64,000 nucleotides of DNA. Origin: Streptomyces sp. L2 (lineage in GTDB: Bacteria > Actinomycetota > Actinomycetes > Streptomycetales > Streptomycetaceae). A program made the translations under genes and the position numbers. Of this stretch, positions 26,317 through 34,878 are shown piece after piece (the stretch's first letter is position 1; each line of letters opens with the position of its first letter). The notes beneath the pieces were generated by a model. That model was not told where the DNA came from and did not search any database. It saw only the letters and a program-made list of their open reading frames with translations. The DNA is taken from NCBI RefSeq assembly GCF_004124325.1, contig NZ_QBDT01000001.1, positions 5,518,001-5,582,000 on the forward strand, written 5' to 3'.

Positions 26317-26378
26317 CGGGCGCGTTGTGGCTGGTCGCGCCCCGCGGCGGAGCCGCCGATCGATACAGCCCCGCGCCC
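26317..26378. repeat. Dispersed intergenic repeat, copy 3 (truncated)
   Basis: GCGGGCGCGTTGTGGCTGGT and the following CGCGCCCCGCGGCGGAGCCG match copy 2 closely up to CAGCCCCGCGCCC, but the second hairpin arm is missing. It lies upstream of the FGGY kinase start. No gene is visible in this 183-bp gap. Confidence 0.75.
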
Positions 26379-26417
26379 TGGGGGGTTGCAGTGCACCGGT
26401 GCTGTGAAGCGCTGCCC

Positions 26418-26723
26418 CTACGTGTTGCTCGTGCCCCAGTCGTCGTCCGGGGTGCCGTTGATGTTGCGTTCGCGCAGGGAGCGGACGCGGTCGGCGACGG
26501 AGGCGGGGACGCGGTCGCCGACCTTGTCGCTCACCGTGTGGAAGGCCTTGCTGGCGTACTGGCGGCCCTGCTGGGCGGCGGTCTCGGCGGTGTTGCGGAC
26601 CGCGGGATTCTCGGCGATCCGCTGGGCCGATTTCTTGAGCTGCTCGTAGCGCTCGCGGCCGGCCCTCGTGCCGAGTACGTAACCGAGGGCCAGTCCGGCG
26701 AGGAACGTGAGCCGGTAGCGCAT
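26418..26723 (-). CDS. Small membrane-anchored YtxH-like protein
   Basis: The protein has 101 residues from ATG 26723 (GTG 26732 adds three). It has an N-terminal hydrophobic helix with YRLTFLAGLALGYVLGTRAG, then GRERYEQLKKSAQRI and a long amphipathic Ala/Gln/Arg-rich helical tail. The pattern of a glycine-zipper membrane helix followed by GRERYE and charged helices is that of YtxH-like proteins common in actinobacteria. Role unknown, perhaps envelope stress. It stands alone, 163 bp from the tRNA genes, which are transcribed the other way. Confidence 0.85.
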   Translation of the reverse strand: MRYRLTFLAGLALGYVLGTRAGRERYEQLKKSAQRIAENPAVRNTAETAAQQGRQYASKAFHTVSDKVGDRVPASVADRVRSLRERNINGTPDDDWGTSNT

Positions 26724-26886
26724 GGCGGCCACCCTTCCCTGTTGTGTGGGTCTGCGGTGCAGGCGTCGGCGCCGGGGGGAGAACCGATTGGCGGAGCACC
26801 CCCCTGCTTGCGCTAATGTATGTGTCGCAGCGAGCGCCCGCCCCCTGGCGAATACCCAGGTAGGTACGTTCGATGCAACGAGGCGA

Positions 26887-26959
26887 TCCTCCGTAGCTCA
26901 ATTGGCAGAGCAGCCGGCTGTTAACCGGCAGGTTACTGGTTCGAGTCCAGTCGGGGGAG
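26887..26959 (+). tRNA. tRNA-Asn (GTT), copy 1
   Basis: The 73-nt gene folds as a cloverleaf: acceptor TCCTCCG/CGGGGGA (one G-T pair), anticodon stem GCCGG/CCGGC with loop CTGTTAA giving anticodon GTT, T-loop GGTTCGAGTCC. The CCA end is not encoded. An identical copy begins six bases downstream. Confidence 0.97.
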
Positions 26960-26965
26960 CTTCGG

Positions 26966-27038
26966 TCCTCCGTAGCTCAATTGGCAGAGCAGCCGGCTGT
27001 TAACCGGCAGGTTACTGGTTCGAGTCCAGTCGGGGGAG
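26966..27038 (+). tRNA. tRNA-Asn (GTT), copy 2
   Basis: It is identical over all 73 nt to copy 1 and separated by only six bases (CTTCGG). Both are probably cut from one precursor. A T-rich stretch after GGGGTCC (27058-27072) may terminate the transcript. Confidence 0.97.
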
Positions 27039-27214
27039 CGCGCGAACGAGGGCCCCTCAGGGGTCCTTTTTCATGTCCGTGGGAACCGCCGCGCCCGCCC
27101 GCGAAGTCTCAAGGTCAGGAAGCAGCGCAGAAGCCGGGCATCCGAAGCAGGAGATCGTATGAGCGGCTATGCTGCGGCAGACGGCGCGCACACATGTACG
27201 CGACACGCCGCTAT

Positions 27215-27288
27215 GGGGCGGTAGCTCAGCCGGTTAGAGCAGCGGACTCATAATCCGTCGGCCGTGGGTTCGAGTCCCACCCGCCCCA
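27215..27288 (+). tRNA. tRNA with CAT anticodon (Met elongator, or Ile2)
   Basis: The 74-nt gene has acceptor GGGGCGG/CCGCCCC, D-loop AGCCGGTTAGA, anticodon stem GCGGA/TCCGT with loop CTCATAA and T-loop GGTTCGAGTCC. The acceptor is fully paired, so it is not initiator tRNA. Elongator Met and lysidine-modified Ile2 share this loop; Met is the default reading. CCA is not encoded. Confidence 0.9.
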
Positions 27289-27333
27289 CCTCAGCAGGTG
27301 GCTGCAGGACCGTTTCTACCTGCGCCAAGGTAT

Positions 27334-27370
27334 GAAGAAGGGCCGCCATGCCAGCGTGGCGGCCTTCTTC
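27334..27370. terminator. Hairpin terminator between tRNA-Met and the polX remnant
   Basis: A long stem (left arm 27334-27348, right arm 27357-27370, one bulged C) begins with GAAGAAGG and ends with CCTTCTTC, giving T-rich ends on both strands. It can stop the rightward tRNA transcript and the leftward polX transcript; its right arm touches the shifted polX stop. Confidence 0.75.
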
Positions 27371-28939
27371 ACTCGCTCAGACCAAGATGAAGAAGCCGGC
27401 AAGGTGAGGTCGGCGCTTGGTGGAGGGTGGAGTGGGCGTCGCTGTCGATGGCGAACCGCACCCCGTGACGCCTGGCCCGCAGGATGTCCTCGTCGCGCAG
27501 GTCGAGGCGGTCCGGTGGGCGTTGATCTCCAGGGCGGTGCCGGTGCGCGCGCACGCGGCGAAGACCTCGTCGAGGTCGGCGTCGATGCCCGGCCGTTTGC
27601 CGATGATGCGGGCGGTGGGGTGGCCGATGATGTTGATGTACGGGCTCTCGCAGGCCCGTACGATCCGTCGGGTCAGCGCCTCGCGGGATTGGTTGAAATG
27701 CGAGTGCACGGAGGCGACGCACAGGTCGAACCCGGCCAGGAACTCATCCGGCCAGTCCACTTCACCGTCCGGGCCGATGTTGAGTTCCGCCCCGGGCAGC
27801 AGCCGCATGCCACCGCGGCCGTCGCGATTCCCGCCGAATGCGCCGTCCAGTTCTCGCACCTGCTCACGCTGGGCCAGCATGCGTGCGTCGGTCATCCGCT
27901 GCATGGACAGGTCCGGTCCGTGATCGGTCACCGCGTAGTAGGCGAAGCCCCGCTCGGCCGCGGCGGCGACCATGTCTTCCAGCGGGGCGAGGCCGTCGGT
28001 GAGGTCGGTGTGGGTGTGCGGGTCACCCAGGAGGTCCGACTCCTCGTCCAGTTCGGGCAGTTCGCCGCGCAGGCCGGCCTCGGTCTCCCCGCGGTCCTCG
28101 CGCAGCGCCGGCGGGATCCAGGGCAGGCCGAGCCGGTCGTAGACCTCCTCCTCGGTCTCGGAGACGATCTTCTTCCCGCTCTCGGCGTCGAACAGCCCGT
28201 ACTCGGACAACTTGAGCTTCTGGTGCACGGCCAGTTCCCGGGTCCGGATGTTGTGCGCCTTGGAGCCGGTGAAGTACTGCAGTGCCGTGCCCCAGGAGCC
28301 CGGCGCCACCACCCGCAGTTCGACGGGGAGCCCCTTGGCCGTGCGGATCGATGTCTTCTTCTCGCCGTGCGTGATGACCTCCGAGACGTACGCCAGCTCG
28401 GTGAACGCCCGCATGACCGGTACCGGCTTCCTGGCGGCCACGAGGATGTCGAGGTCGCCGATGGCCTCGCGGAGCCGGCGCAGCGAGCCGGCGTAGGCGC
28501 ACCTCTGGCAGCCGGTGACCTGGGACAGCGCGCCGATGACGTCCTCGGCGAGGTCCATGGCGGCATCCAGCAGGACGCGGTCGCCGGAGGACCGCAGGAG
28601 TTCGATGCCGTGGAGGATGTTCTCCTCCGTCTTCGGGCCGAGGGTGGGAATGGCCGCGAGCCGCCGTACGCCGACGGGGATCCTCGCCCGCAGTTCCTCG
28701 ACGGCGGGCACGTTGCCGGTGCGGACGTACTCGGTGATCTTCTCGGCGATCGACTTGCCGACGTTCGGGATCTCCAGCAGGGCCTTGAGGTCAAGGGTGG
28801 CCACGTCGGCGTGGTAGCCGCCCACCGACCGGGCCGCCTTCTCGTAGACGCGTGCCTTGTACGCGTCTCCACCGGTGATGGAGATCAGGTCCGCGTACTC
28901 GGCGAACAGCGCGGCGATCTCGTCGTTCGACCGGACCAT
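27369..28939 (-). pseudogene. polX: PolX-family DNA polymerase/PHP nuclease, frameshifted and 3'-truncated
   Basis: From ATG 28939 (MVRSNDEIAALF) the frame encodes helix-hairpin-helix segments (NVGKSIAEKI, TLGPKTEENIL), the polymerase X nucleotidyl-transferase core (YAGSLRRLREAIGDLDILV) and the PHP domain (GDPHTHTDLTDG, VTDHGPDL, LPGAELNIG, SVHSHFNQS, IGHPTARIIG, ALEINAH). At about 27514 one G appears lost: after EINAH the frame leaves the family sequence, while the shifted frame continues it (DRLDLRDEDILRA, FAIDSDAHSTLH). After STLH the usual last ~50 residues are absent and unrelated sequence runs to a stop at 27369. Bacterial PolX usually has ~570 residues. The frameshift could be a sequencing error; the truncation cannot be explained that way. 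Confidence 0.85.
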
Positions 28940-29074
28940 GTCGTCCGGGTGAGCAGGCTCGCTCCCTTCAAACGAACCAAAGGCCCTGGCCAGGGGCGGC
29001 GGGCGGTGACCGGTGCGGCCGTGGGTACCCGGAAACCGTAGTGGCGGGAACCGGCTGTGCTGGGAGGTGCGGCG

Positions 29075-31075
29075 ATGGGTGTGGGATACGGCGCCAAGGG
29101 GACGGTGGTGGGGCGGCTCGTCGAGGAGCATCTGGTGGCGGGGCGCATGGTGCCCGGTGAGGAGATCGGGCTGCGGGTCGACCAGACCCTCACCCAGGAC
29201 GCCACCGGCACGCTGGTGATGCAGGAGCTGGAGGCGCTCGGCCTGGACCGGGTCCGCACCGAGGTCAGCGTGCAGTACGTCGACCACAACCTGCTGCAGA
29301 CCGACGAGCGCAACGCGGAGGACCACGCCTTCCTGCGGTCGGCGGTACGCCGGTTCGGGCTCTGGTACTCCAAACCGGGCAACGGCGTCTCGCACCCCAC
29401 GCACATGCAGCGCTTCGGCATCCCCGGCCGCAGCCTGGCCGGCTCCGACTCCCACACCTGCGCCGCCGGCTCGCTGGGCATGCTGGCGGTCGGGGCGGGC
29501 GGTCTCGAGGTGGCGCTGGCCATGGCCGGGCGGCCGCTGTACCTGCGCATGCCGGCGATCCGGGGGATCCGGCTGACCGGCGAGCTGCCCCCGTGGTGCA
29601 GCGCCAAGGACGTGATCCTGGAGCTGCTGCGCCGGCACGGCGTCAAGGGCGGGGTCAACCGCGTCCTGGAGTACCACGGCCCAGGACTGGCCGGGCTGAC
29701 TGCGATGGACCGGCACGTCATCGCCAACATGGGTGCCGAACTCGGCGCCACCGCCAGCGTGTTCCCCGCCGACGACGCCGTGCGCGCGTTCCTGCGGGCG
29801 GAGGGCCGCGAGGAGGACTTCACCGAGATCGTCGCCGCACCGGACGCCCGCTACGACGAGGAGGAGGAACTCGACCTCGCCACGCTACAGCCGCTGATCG
29901 CCCGGCCGTCCTCGCCCGGCAACGTGGTGCCCGTGCGCGAGGTGGCGGGGGAGCGGGCCGACCAGGTGGTGATCGGTTCGTCCGCCAACCCCGGCCTGCG
30001 GGACTTCGCCGTCGCCGCCGCGATCGTCCGCGGCCGCCAGACCGCGCCCGGCGTGAGCTTCGACGTCAATCCGACCTCCCGGGAGATCCTCCAGGACCTC
30101 ACCCGCATGGGCGCCGTCTTCGACCTGATCGCCGCCGGGGCCCGGCTGCACCAGGCCGGCTGCCTCGGCTGCATCGGCATGGGCCAGGCCCCGGCCGCCG
30201 GCCGCAACTCCCTGCGCACCTTCCCGCGCAACTTCCGCGGCCGCTCCGGCACCGAGGACGACGCGGTGTGGCTGTGCTCCCCGGAGACCGCCGCCGTGTC
30301 CGCGCTGACCGGTGTCATCACCGACCCGCGGGACTGGGCGGAGCGCGAACAGGTCGCCTGCCCGGCCGTCGAGCTGCCGGAGCGGGCCACGGTCAACACG
30401 TCCATGCTGGAACCGCCGCTGCCCCCGGACGAGGCGGCCGGAGTGGAGCTGGAGCGCGGGCCCAACATCTCCGCCCTGCCCCCACTCGATCCGATGCCCG
30501 AGACCATCGAGGCGCCGGTCCTGCTCAAGGCCGGCGACGACGTCTCCACCGACGAGATCTCGCCCGCCGGCGCCAAGGTGCTGCCGCTGCGCTCCAACAT
30601 CCCCAAGCTCGCCGAGTTCACCCTCACCCGGCTCGACCCCGACTACCCGCGCCGGGCCGCCCCCACCCGGGACGGCGGAGGGCACTTCATCGTCGCCGGG
30701 GAGAACTGGGGGCAGGGCTCCTCCCGCGAGCACGCCGCGATCACCCCGCGCCACCTCGGTCTGCGGGTCATCGTCGCCAAGTCCTACGCCCGCATCCACT
30801 GGCAGAACCTCGCCAACTTCGGTGTCCTCGCCCTGGAGTTCGACGACCCCGCCGACTACGACCGCGTCAGCGAGGGCGACCGGCTCCGCCTCGACGACCC
30901 GCACACCGCCCTCGCCCCCGACGCTCCGCCGGCCCTGAGCCTGCGCAACACCACCCGCGACGAGTCGTACCCGGTCCACCACCAGCTGTCCGCCCGCCGC
31001 AGGGCGGAGGTGCTGGCCGGCGGGACGATCCCGGCGCTGGCCGGATCGCGGAGCGGGCCGGGGAAGCAGGACTGA
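29075..31075 (+). CDS. Aconitate hydratase family protein (aconitase/homoaconitase type)
   Basis: The protein has 666 residues; ATG 29075 is chosen for GGGAGG seven bases upstream. The aconitase core holds the [4Fe-4S] cysteines (GSDSHTCAAG and GCLGCIGMG) and active-site segments VIGSSANPG and SFDVNPTSREIL. The C-terminal swivel domain is fused (DDVSTDEISPAGAK, GENWGQGSSREHAA, YARIHWQNLANFG). It is shorter than AcnA (~900 residues) and resembles the compact mitochondrial-type or homoaconitase branch. It should isomerise citrate/isocitrate or a homologous tricarboxylate. Streptomyces normally also has a large AcnA, so this is probably an accessory enzyme. Confidence 0.9.
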   Translation: MGVGYGAKGTVVGRLVEEHLVAGRMVPGEEIGLRVDQTLTQDATGTLVMQELEALGLDRVRTEVSVQYVDHNLLQTDERNAEDHAFLRSAVRRFGLWYSKPGNGVSHPTHMQRFGIPGRSLAGSDSHTCAAGSLGMLAVGAGGLEVALAMAGRPLYLRMPAIRGIRLTGELPPWCSAKDVILELLRRHGVKGGVNRVLEYHGPGLAGLTAMDRHVIANMGAELGATASVFPADDAVRAFLRAEGREEDFTEIVAAPDARYDEEEELDLATLQPLIARPSSPGNVVPVREVAGERADQVVIGSSANPGLRDFAVAAAIVRGRQTAPGVSFDVNPTSREILQDLTRMGAVFDLIAAGARLHQAGCLGCIGMGQAPAAGRNSLRTFPRNFRGRSGTEDDAVWLCSPETAAVSALTGVITDPRDWAEREQVACPAVELPERATVNTSMLEPPLPPDEAAGVELERGPNISALPPLDPMPETIEAPVLLKAGDDVSTDEISPAGAKVLPLRSNIPKLAEFTLTRLDPDYPRRAAPTRDGGGHFIVAGENWGQGSSREHAAITPRHLGLRVIVAKSYARIHWQNLANFGVLALEFDDPADYDRVSEGDRLRLDDPHTALAPDAPPALSLRNTTRDESYPVHHQLSARRRAEVLAGGTIPALAGSRSGPGKQD

Positions 31076-31078
31076 GCG

Positions 31079-31528
31079 ATGGCCCGGCTGCTCGTCCGGG
31101 GCGACGACCTCGTCGTACGGCTGGCGTGGTGGGAGAGGCCCCTCGCCCGGCACGGGGACGTCCGGGTGCCGCTCGCCGGGGTGAGCCGGGTGATCGCCGA
31201 GCCCGACTGGTGGCGTGCGCTGCGCGGGGCCGCCGGGCGGGGGGTGTGGGTGCCCGGGGTGCTGTGCCTCGGGGTGCGCGGTCACCACGGTGGACGGGAC
31301 TTCGTCGCCGTACGGCCGGGTCGGCCCGTGGTGTGCGTCCTGCTGTGGCCCACCGAGGACTACGCGCTGCTCGCGGTGTCGGTTCCGGCGGGCGACGCCG
31401 ACGCCGACGCCGTTGCCGAGCGGCTGCGCCGCCGCGCGCCGAGGGTCGATCTCTCCACCCGGGCGCGGCCGGCCCTCCCCGTCCCGGAGGAGACCGCCCC
31501 GCTCGGGGAACTGCCCCGGAACGGGTGA
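31079..31528 (+). CDS. Conserved hypothetical protein
   Basis: The 149-residue protein starts three bases after the aconitase stop, so the two are probably co-transcribed. It has alternating hydrophobic strands (LLVRGDDLVVRLAWWE, VRVPLAGVSRV, FVAVRPGRPVVCVLL, ALLAVSVP) without signal peptide or membrane segment, suggesting a small beta-rich, perhaps PH-like fold. The tail is Pro/Glu-rich. I do not recognise the family, and no catalytic motif is visible. Confidence 0.75.
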   Translation: MARLLVRGDDLVVRLAWWERPLARHGDVRVPLAGVSRVIAEPDWWRALRGAAGRGVWVPGVLCLGVRGHHGGRDFVAVRPGRPVVCVLLWPTEDYALLAVSVPAGDADADAVAERLRRRAPRVDLSTRARPALPVPEETAPLGELPRNG

Positions 31529-31594
31529 AAAACGTCATCGCACACGTTTCCGGTCGGAGGGGTTCGCGACGGACGATGGAAGAAGCGGACGGCG

Positions 31595-32752
31595 GTGAGC
31601 GAGATGCGGGGTACGGTCAGGATCGGCAGTGTGGGCGGGGTGCCGGTGCGCGCCCACTGGAGCGTGCCGCTGATCATGCTGCTCTTCGCGTACGGCTTCG
31701 CCGACCGGACCCTGCCCGTGATCGCGCCCGGGCTGCCGCCTGCGGCGTACGCGGCGGCCGGGGTCGTCGGCGCCCTCCTGCTGCTCACGAGCCTCGTGGT
31801 GCACGAGGCGGCGCACGCGCTCTTCGCCCGCCGGGCCGGTGTCCCGGTGCGGGACATGACCCTGTGGGCGCTCGGCGGGCTGACCCGGATGGACCGGCCC
31901 GCCACCGCGCGCACCGCGTTCGTCGTCGGCGTCAGCGGGCCGCTGGCCAGTCTGCTGCTCGGCGGAGTCCTCATCGGCGCCGCCGAGGGAGTCGGCCGGC
32001 TCGACTGGCGGCTGCCGGTCGCCGTGCTGGGCTGGCTCGGCGCCACCAACGTCCTGCTGGGCGTGTTCAACCTGCTGCCGGCCGCGCCTTTGGACGGCGG
32101 GCGGGTGCTCCAGGCCGCGCTGTGGTGGCGCGGCGGGGACCGGGAGCGGGCCATGCGGGCGGCGGGACGCTGCGGGCAGATCGTCGGCATGCTGCTGGCC
32201 GTGGTGGGCTGGGTGGCGTTCGTGCGGGGTGTGCCGGGCGGGCTGTGGCTGATCGTCGTCGCCCTGTTCGTGGCGGGCGCCGGCGCCGCCGAACGCCGGT
32301 GGGCCCAGCTGGCCATGGCCCTGCGCGGGGTACGGGTCGCCGAGGCGATGAGCAGCCCGGTGGTCACCGGACCCGACTGGCTGACCGTGGACCGCTTCCT
32401 GACCGACGTGGCCTCCGGCACCCGGCACTCGGTGCTGCCGCTGCTCGACTTCGAGGGCCGCCCCAGCGGCGTCGTACGACTGCGCCGGCTGGCCGCGGTA
32501 CCCGCCGAGCAGCGGATGTCGCTCCCGGTACGGCGGCTGGCGGCCCCCCTGTCCCGGTGCACGCTCGCCACCGCGGACGAACCGCTCGGTGCCGTGCTGG
32601 AACGCCTGGGCTCCGGCGGCGGGCTGCCCGTCCTGGTGCTGGACGGCGGCCGGCTCGACGGCATCGTCAGCGGGCCCGACATCCAACGACTGAGCAGGCG
32701 TGACACGACCCACGGGAACCCGCGGGCGTTCCCCGGAAGTATCCAAGGGTGA
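31595..32752 (+). CDS. Site-2 protease family (M50) metalloprotease with CBS domains
   Basis: The 385-residue protein has several membrane segments in residues ~20-230. The zinc motif HEAAH (VVHEAAHALFARRAG) lies in one, and the third ligand motif NLLPAAPLDGGRV in a later one, which defines intramembrane S2P proteases. The C-terminal ~130 residues form a CBS pair (VAEAMSSPVVT to SGPDIQRLS). Bacterial rhomboid-unrelated S2Ps cleave membrane-bound anti-sigma factors or signal peptides; the CBS pair may sense adenine nucleotides. The start is GTG 31595, with ATG 31604 as alternative. It follows the hypothetical gene by 66 bp. Confidence 0.93.
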   Translation: MSEMRGTVRIGSVGGVPVRAHWSVPLIMLLFAYGFADRTLPVIAPGLPPAAYAAAGVVGALLLLTSLVVHEAAHALFARRAGVPVRDMTLWALGGLTRMDRPATARTAFVVGVSGPLASLLLGGVLIGAAEGVGRLDWRLPVAVLGWLGATNVLLGVFNLLPAAPLDGGRVLQAALWWRGGDRERAMRAAGRCGQIVGMLLAVVGWVAFVRGVPGGLWLIVVALFVAGAGAAERRWAQLAMALRGVRVAEAMSSPVVTGPDWLTVDRFLTDVASGTRHSVLPLLDFEGRPSGVVRLRRLAAVPAEQRMSLPVRRLAAPLSRCTLATADEPLGAVLERLGSGGGLPVLVLDGGRLDGIVSGPDIQRLSRRDTTHGNPRAFPGSIQG

Positions 32753-32762
32753 GGTGAGCCAA

Positions 32763-33914
32763 ATGAAAGCCGTCGTCTACGAGAAGCCCTTCAGCGTGAC
32801 CGTCAGGGACGTCGACGATCCGCGGATCCAGCACCCCAACGACGTGCTGGTCCGCGTCACGTCCACCGCGATCTGCGGATCCGACCTGCACATGTACGAA
32901 GGCCGTACGGCGGCGCAGGCGGGCATCGTCTTCGGGCACGAGAACCTCGGGATCGTCGAGGAGACCGGCTCCGGTGTGACCTCGCTGTCCCGGGGCGACC
33001 GCGTCGTCATGCCATTCAACGTCGCCTGCGGGTTCTGCAAGAACTGCCTCGCCGGAAAGACCGGGTTCTGCCTGACGGTCAATCCGGGCTTCGCGGGCGG
33101 GGCCTACGGCTATGTGGCCATGGGCCCCTACACCGGCGGGCAGGCGGAACTGCTGCGGGTGCCCTTCGCCGACTTCAACTGCCTGAAGCTGCCGCCGGGC
33201 GAGGAGTTCGAGACCGACTTCGTCCTGCTCGCCGACATCTTCCCGACCGGCTACCACGGCTGCGAACTCGCCCAGGTGACCCCGGGGGAGAGCGTGGCCG
33301 TCTTCGGCGCCGGACCGGTCGGGCTGATGTCCGCCTACTCGGCGCTGCTGCGCGGCGCGTCCAAGGTGTTCTCCGTGGACCGGGTGCCCGAGCGGCTCGC
33401 CAAGGCGGAGGAGATCGGGGCCATCCCGGTCGACTTCACGAAGGGCGACCCGGCCGAGCAGATCAAGGAGCAGACCGACGGGGAGGGCACGGACAAGGGC
33501 GTCGACGCGGTCGGCTACCAGGCCCAGGCGCACGACGCCAGCCACGAGGAGCCGGCGGTCGTCCTCAACACCCTCGTCGAGACGGTCCGGCCGACCGGCA
33601 TGCTGGGCGTGCCCGGCCTGTACGTGCCGTCCGACCCGGGTGGACCCGACGAGCACGCCAAGCACGGCCAACTGCTGGTCTCCATCGGGCGGATGTTCGA
33701 GAAGGGGCAGCAGATGGGCACCGGTCAGTGCAACGTCAAGCGGTACAACCGCCAGTTGCGCGACATGATCATCGCGGGGCGCGCCACGCCCAGCTTCGTG
33801 GTCTCCCACGAACTGCCGCTGGACCAGGCGCCGAGCGCGTACGAGAAGTTCGACCAGCGGATCGAGGGCTACACGAAGGTCGTCCTGCATCCCGGCCACG
33901 CCCTCGCGGCGTAA
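32763..33914 (+). CDS. Zinc-dependent alcohol dehydrogenase, glutathione-independent formaldehyde dehydrogenase type
   Basis: The 383-residue MDR-family enzyme has catalytic zinc ligands C in TAICGSDLHMYEGR and H-E in GHENLGIVEE, structural zinc cysteines in ACGFCKNCLAGKTGFC, and an NAD-binding motif GAGPVGLM. The long insertions (YVAMGPYTGGQAE, FPTGYHGCELA) and the ending QRIEGYTKVVLHP are those of the Pseudomonas putida-type formaldehyde dehydrogenase, which acts without added glutathione. The true substrate may be another aldehyde or alcohol. It starts ten bases after the S2P stop with a purine-rich site, so it may be co-transcribed. Confidence 0.92.
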   Translation: MKAVVYEKPFSVTVRDVDDPRIQHPNDVLVRVTSTAICGSDLHMYEGRTAAQAGIVFGHENLGIVEETGSGVTSLSRGDRVVMPFNVACGFCKNCLAGKTGFCLTVNPGFAGGAYGYVAMGPYTGGQAELLRVPFADFNCLKLPPGEEFETDFVLLADIFPTGYHGCELAQVTPGESVAVFGAGPVGLMSAYSALLRGASKVFSVDRVPERLAKAEEIGAIPVDFTKGDPAEQIKEQTDGEGTDKGVDAVGYQAQAHDASHEEPAVVLNTLVETVRPTGMLGVPGLYVPSDPGGPDEHAKHGQLLVSIGRMFEKGQQMGTGQCNVKRYNRQLRDMIIAGRATPSFVVSHELPLDQAPSAYEKFDQRIEGYTKVVLHPGHALAA

Positions 33915-33939
33915 CACGCGAGGGGGAAATGCGACAGGG

Positions 33940-33974
33940 CCGCGGTGCCCGTCCCCGAGGGACGGGCACCGCGG
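33940..33974. terminator. Bidirectional terminator, 16-bp perfect stem
   Basis: Arms 33940-33955 and 33959-33974 pair perfectly around a 3-base loop. It sits between the stops of the rightward dehydrogenase and the leftward membrane-protein gene, so it can end both transcripts. Confidence 0.85.
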
Positions 33975-33989
33975 TCGCCGTCTGTCGTT

Positions 33990-34667
33990 TCAGCGCTGTG
34001 GTTCCGGCACCCGGGCGGCCGGGGAGTGGGCGTGGTGTGCGGCGGCGCCGCGGTAGGTGCTGATGCCGAGGGCCAGCAGCCAGTAGCTGAGGATCGCGCC
34101 CATCAGGGCCGTGGTGCCCCAGCCGTTCGCCGCGTAGAAGTGCGCGGGCGTGTTGCCGAAGAACAGGGACGGCACGAAGGCCAGGTTGACCGCGGCCAGG
34201 ACGTACGCCGAGCGGCCGGTCCAGCGCGGCAGCAGGCGGGTGCGGGAGACGGTGAAGCCCACCGCGGTGAGGAAGAGGGCCAGCATGAGGCGGGAGATGG
34301 AGCCGTAGAGGATGTAGGTGCCGCTGACCGTGATGGTCGGATCGATCGGGTGGTCGGCGGCGATCACCGCGCCGGCCTCCAGGCCGCTGGAGACGAGGGT
34401 GACCGTCGCGTAGACCAGCCCGGTCGAGAAGGCCAGCGAACCGGCCCACTCGTACAACGGGTTCACGCACCGGACCAGTTCCCGGAAGGCCGTCACGAAC
34501 ACGACCAGGAGCGCCAGTCCGACGATCCCGATCAGCAGCCGGGCCAACACGTTCGCGTCCGGCGGCGGGCCGTCGTAGAGGAAGTACAGCGGCACCTCGA
34601 CGATGAGGGCGGCGGCGGTGGCGATCCCGGCTAGGCCGGTCAGCCGCCGGGCGGTGATCTCGTTCAT
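33990..34667 (-). CDS. Multi-pass membrane protein, DUF4386-like
   Basis: The 225-residue protein has six to seven hydrophobic segments (TGLAGIATAAALIVEVPLYF, LLIGIVGLALLVVFVTAF, LAFSTGLVYATVTLV, ISRLMLALFLTAVGF, SAYVLAAVNLAFVPSLFF, LMGAILSYWLLALGIS) with short loops and a conserved-looking FRELVRCVNPLYEWAG. Arrangement and spacing resemble DUF4386 integral membrane proteins of unknown function. It is transcribed away from the transporter operon; the 249-bp divergent gap carries the CRP-like site. Confidence 0.8.
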   Translation of the reverse strand: MNEITARRLTGLAGIATAAALIVEVPLYFLYDGPPPDANVLARLLIGIVGLALLVVFVTAFRELVRCVNPLYEWAGSLAFSTGLVYATVTLVSSGLEAGAVIAADHPIDPTITVSGTYILYGSISRLMLALFLTAVGFTVSRTRLLPRWTGRSAYVLAAVNLAFVPSLFFGNTPAHFYAANGWGTTALMGAILSYWLLALGISTYRGAAAHHAHSPAARVPEPQR

Positions 34668-34814
34668 GGGTGTCCCCCCGGGTGGTGGTCACGCCGGCCC
34701 GTTCGCCGGCGCTCTGAATGCTGCTCCTCGCGCCGCCGTCCGTCGCTGGGCCTGGACACCCGATCGGGGGGTGGTCCTGACGACACCCCCAGGACCTTCA
34801 CGTACCTCCTGAAA

Positions 34815-34830
34815 TGTGACTCAGGTCACA
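34815..34830. promoter_or_regulatory. CRP/FNR-type operator (TGTGA-N6-TCACA)
   Basis: TGTGACTCAGGTCACA matches the classical CRP half-sites exactly with a 6-bp gap. It lies 87 bp upstream of the transporter ATG and is followed by an A/T-rich stretch (34831-34845) that could hold a promoter. S. coelicolor Crp is known to bind GTG-N6-CAC sequences. It probably controls the transporter/molybdoenzyme pair, or the divergent membrane gene. Confidence 0.6.
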
Positions 34831-34878
34831 TAAAAACTACTTAAAAGGGCGGAGAATTGGTCAGGAGTGTCAGTTCCG

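Noticed and set aside
26788..26819. TTGGCG and TAATGT as a tRNA-Asn promoter
   Set aside because: The spacer is 20 bp, too long for a standard sigma-70 promoter; not strong enough to annotate.
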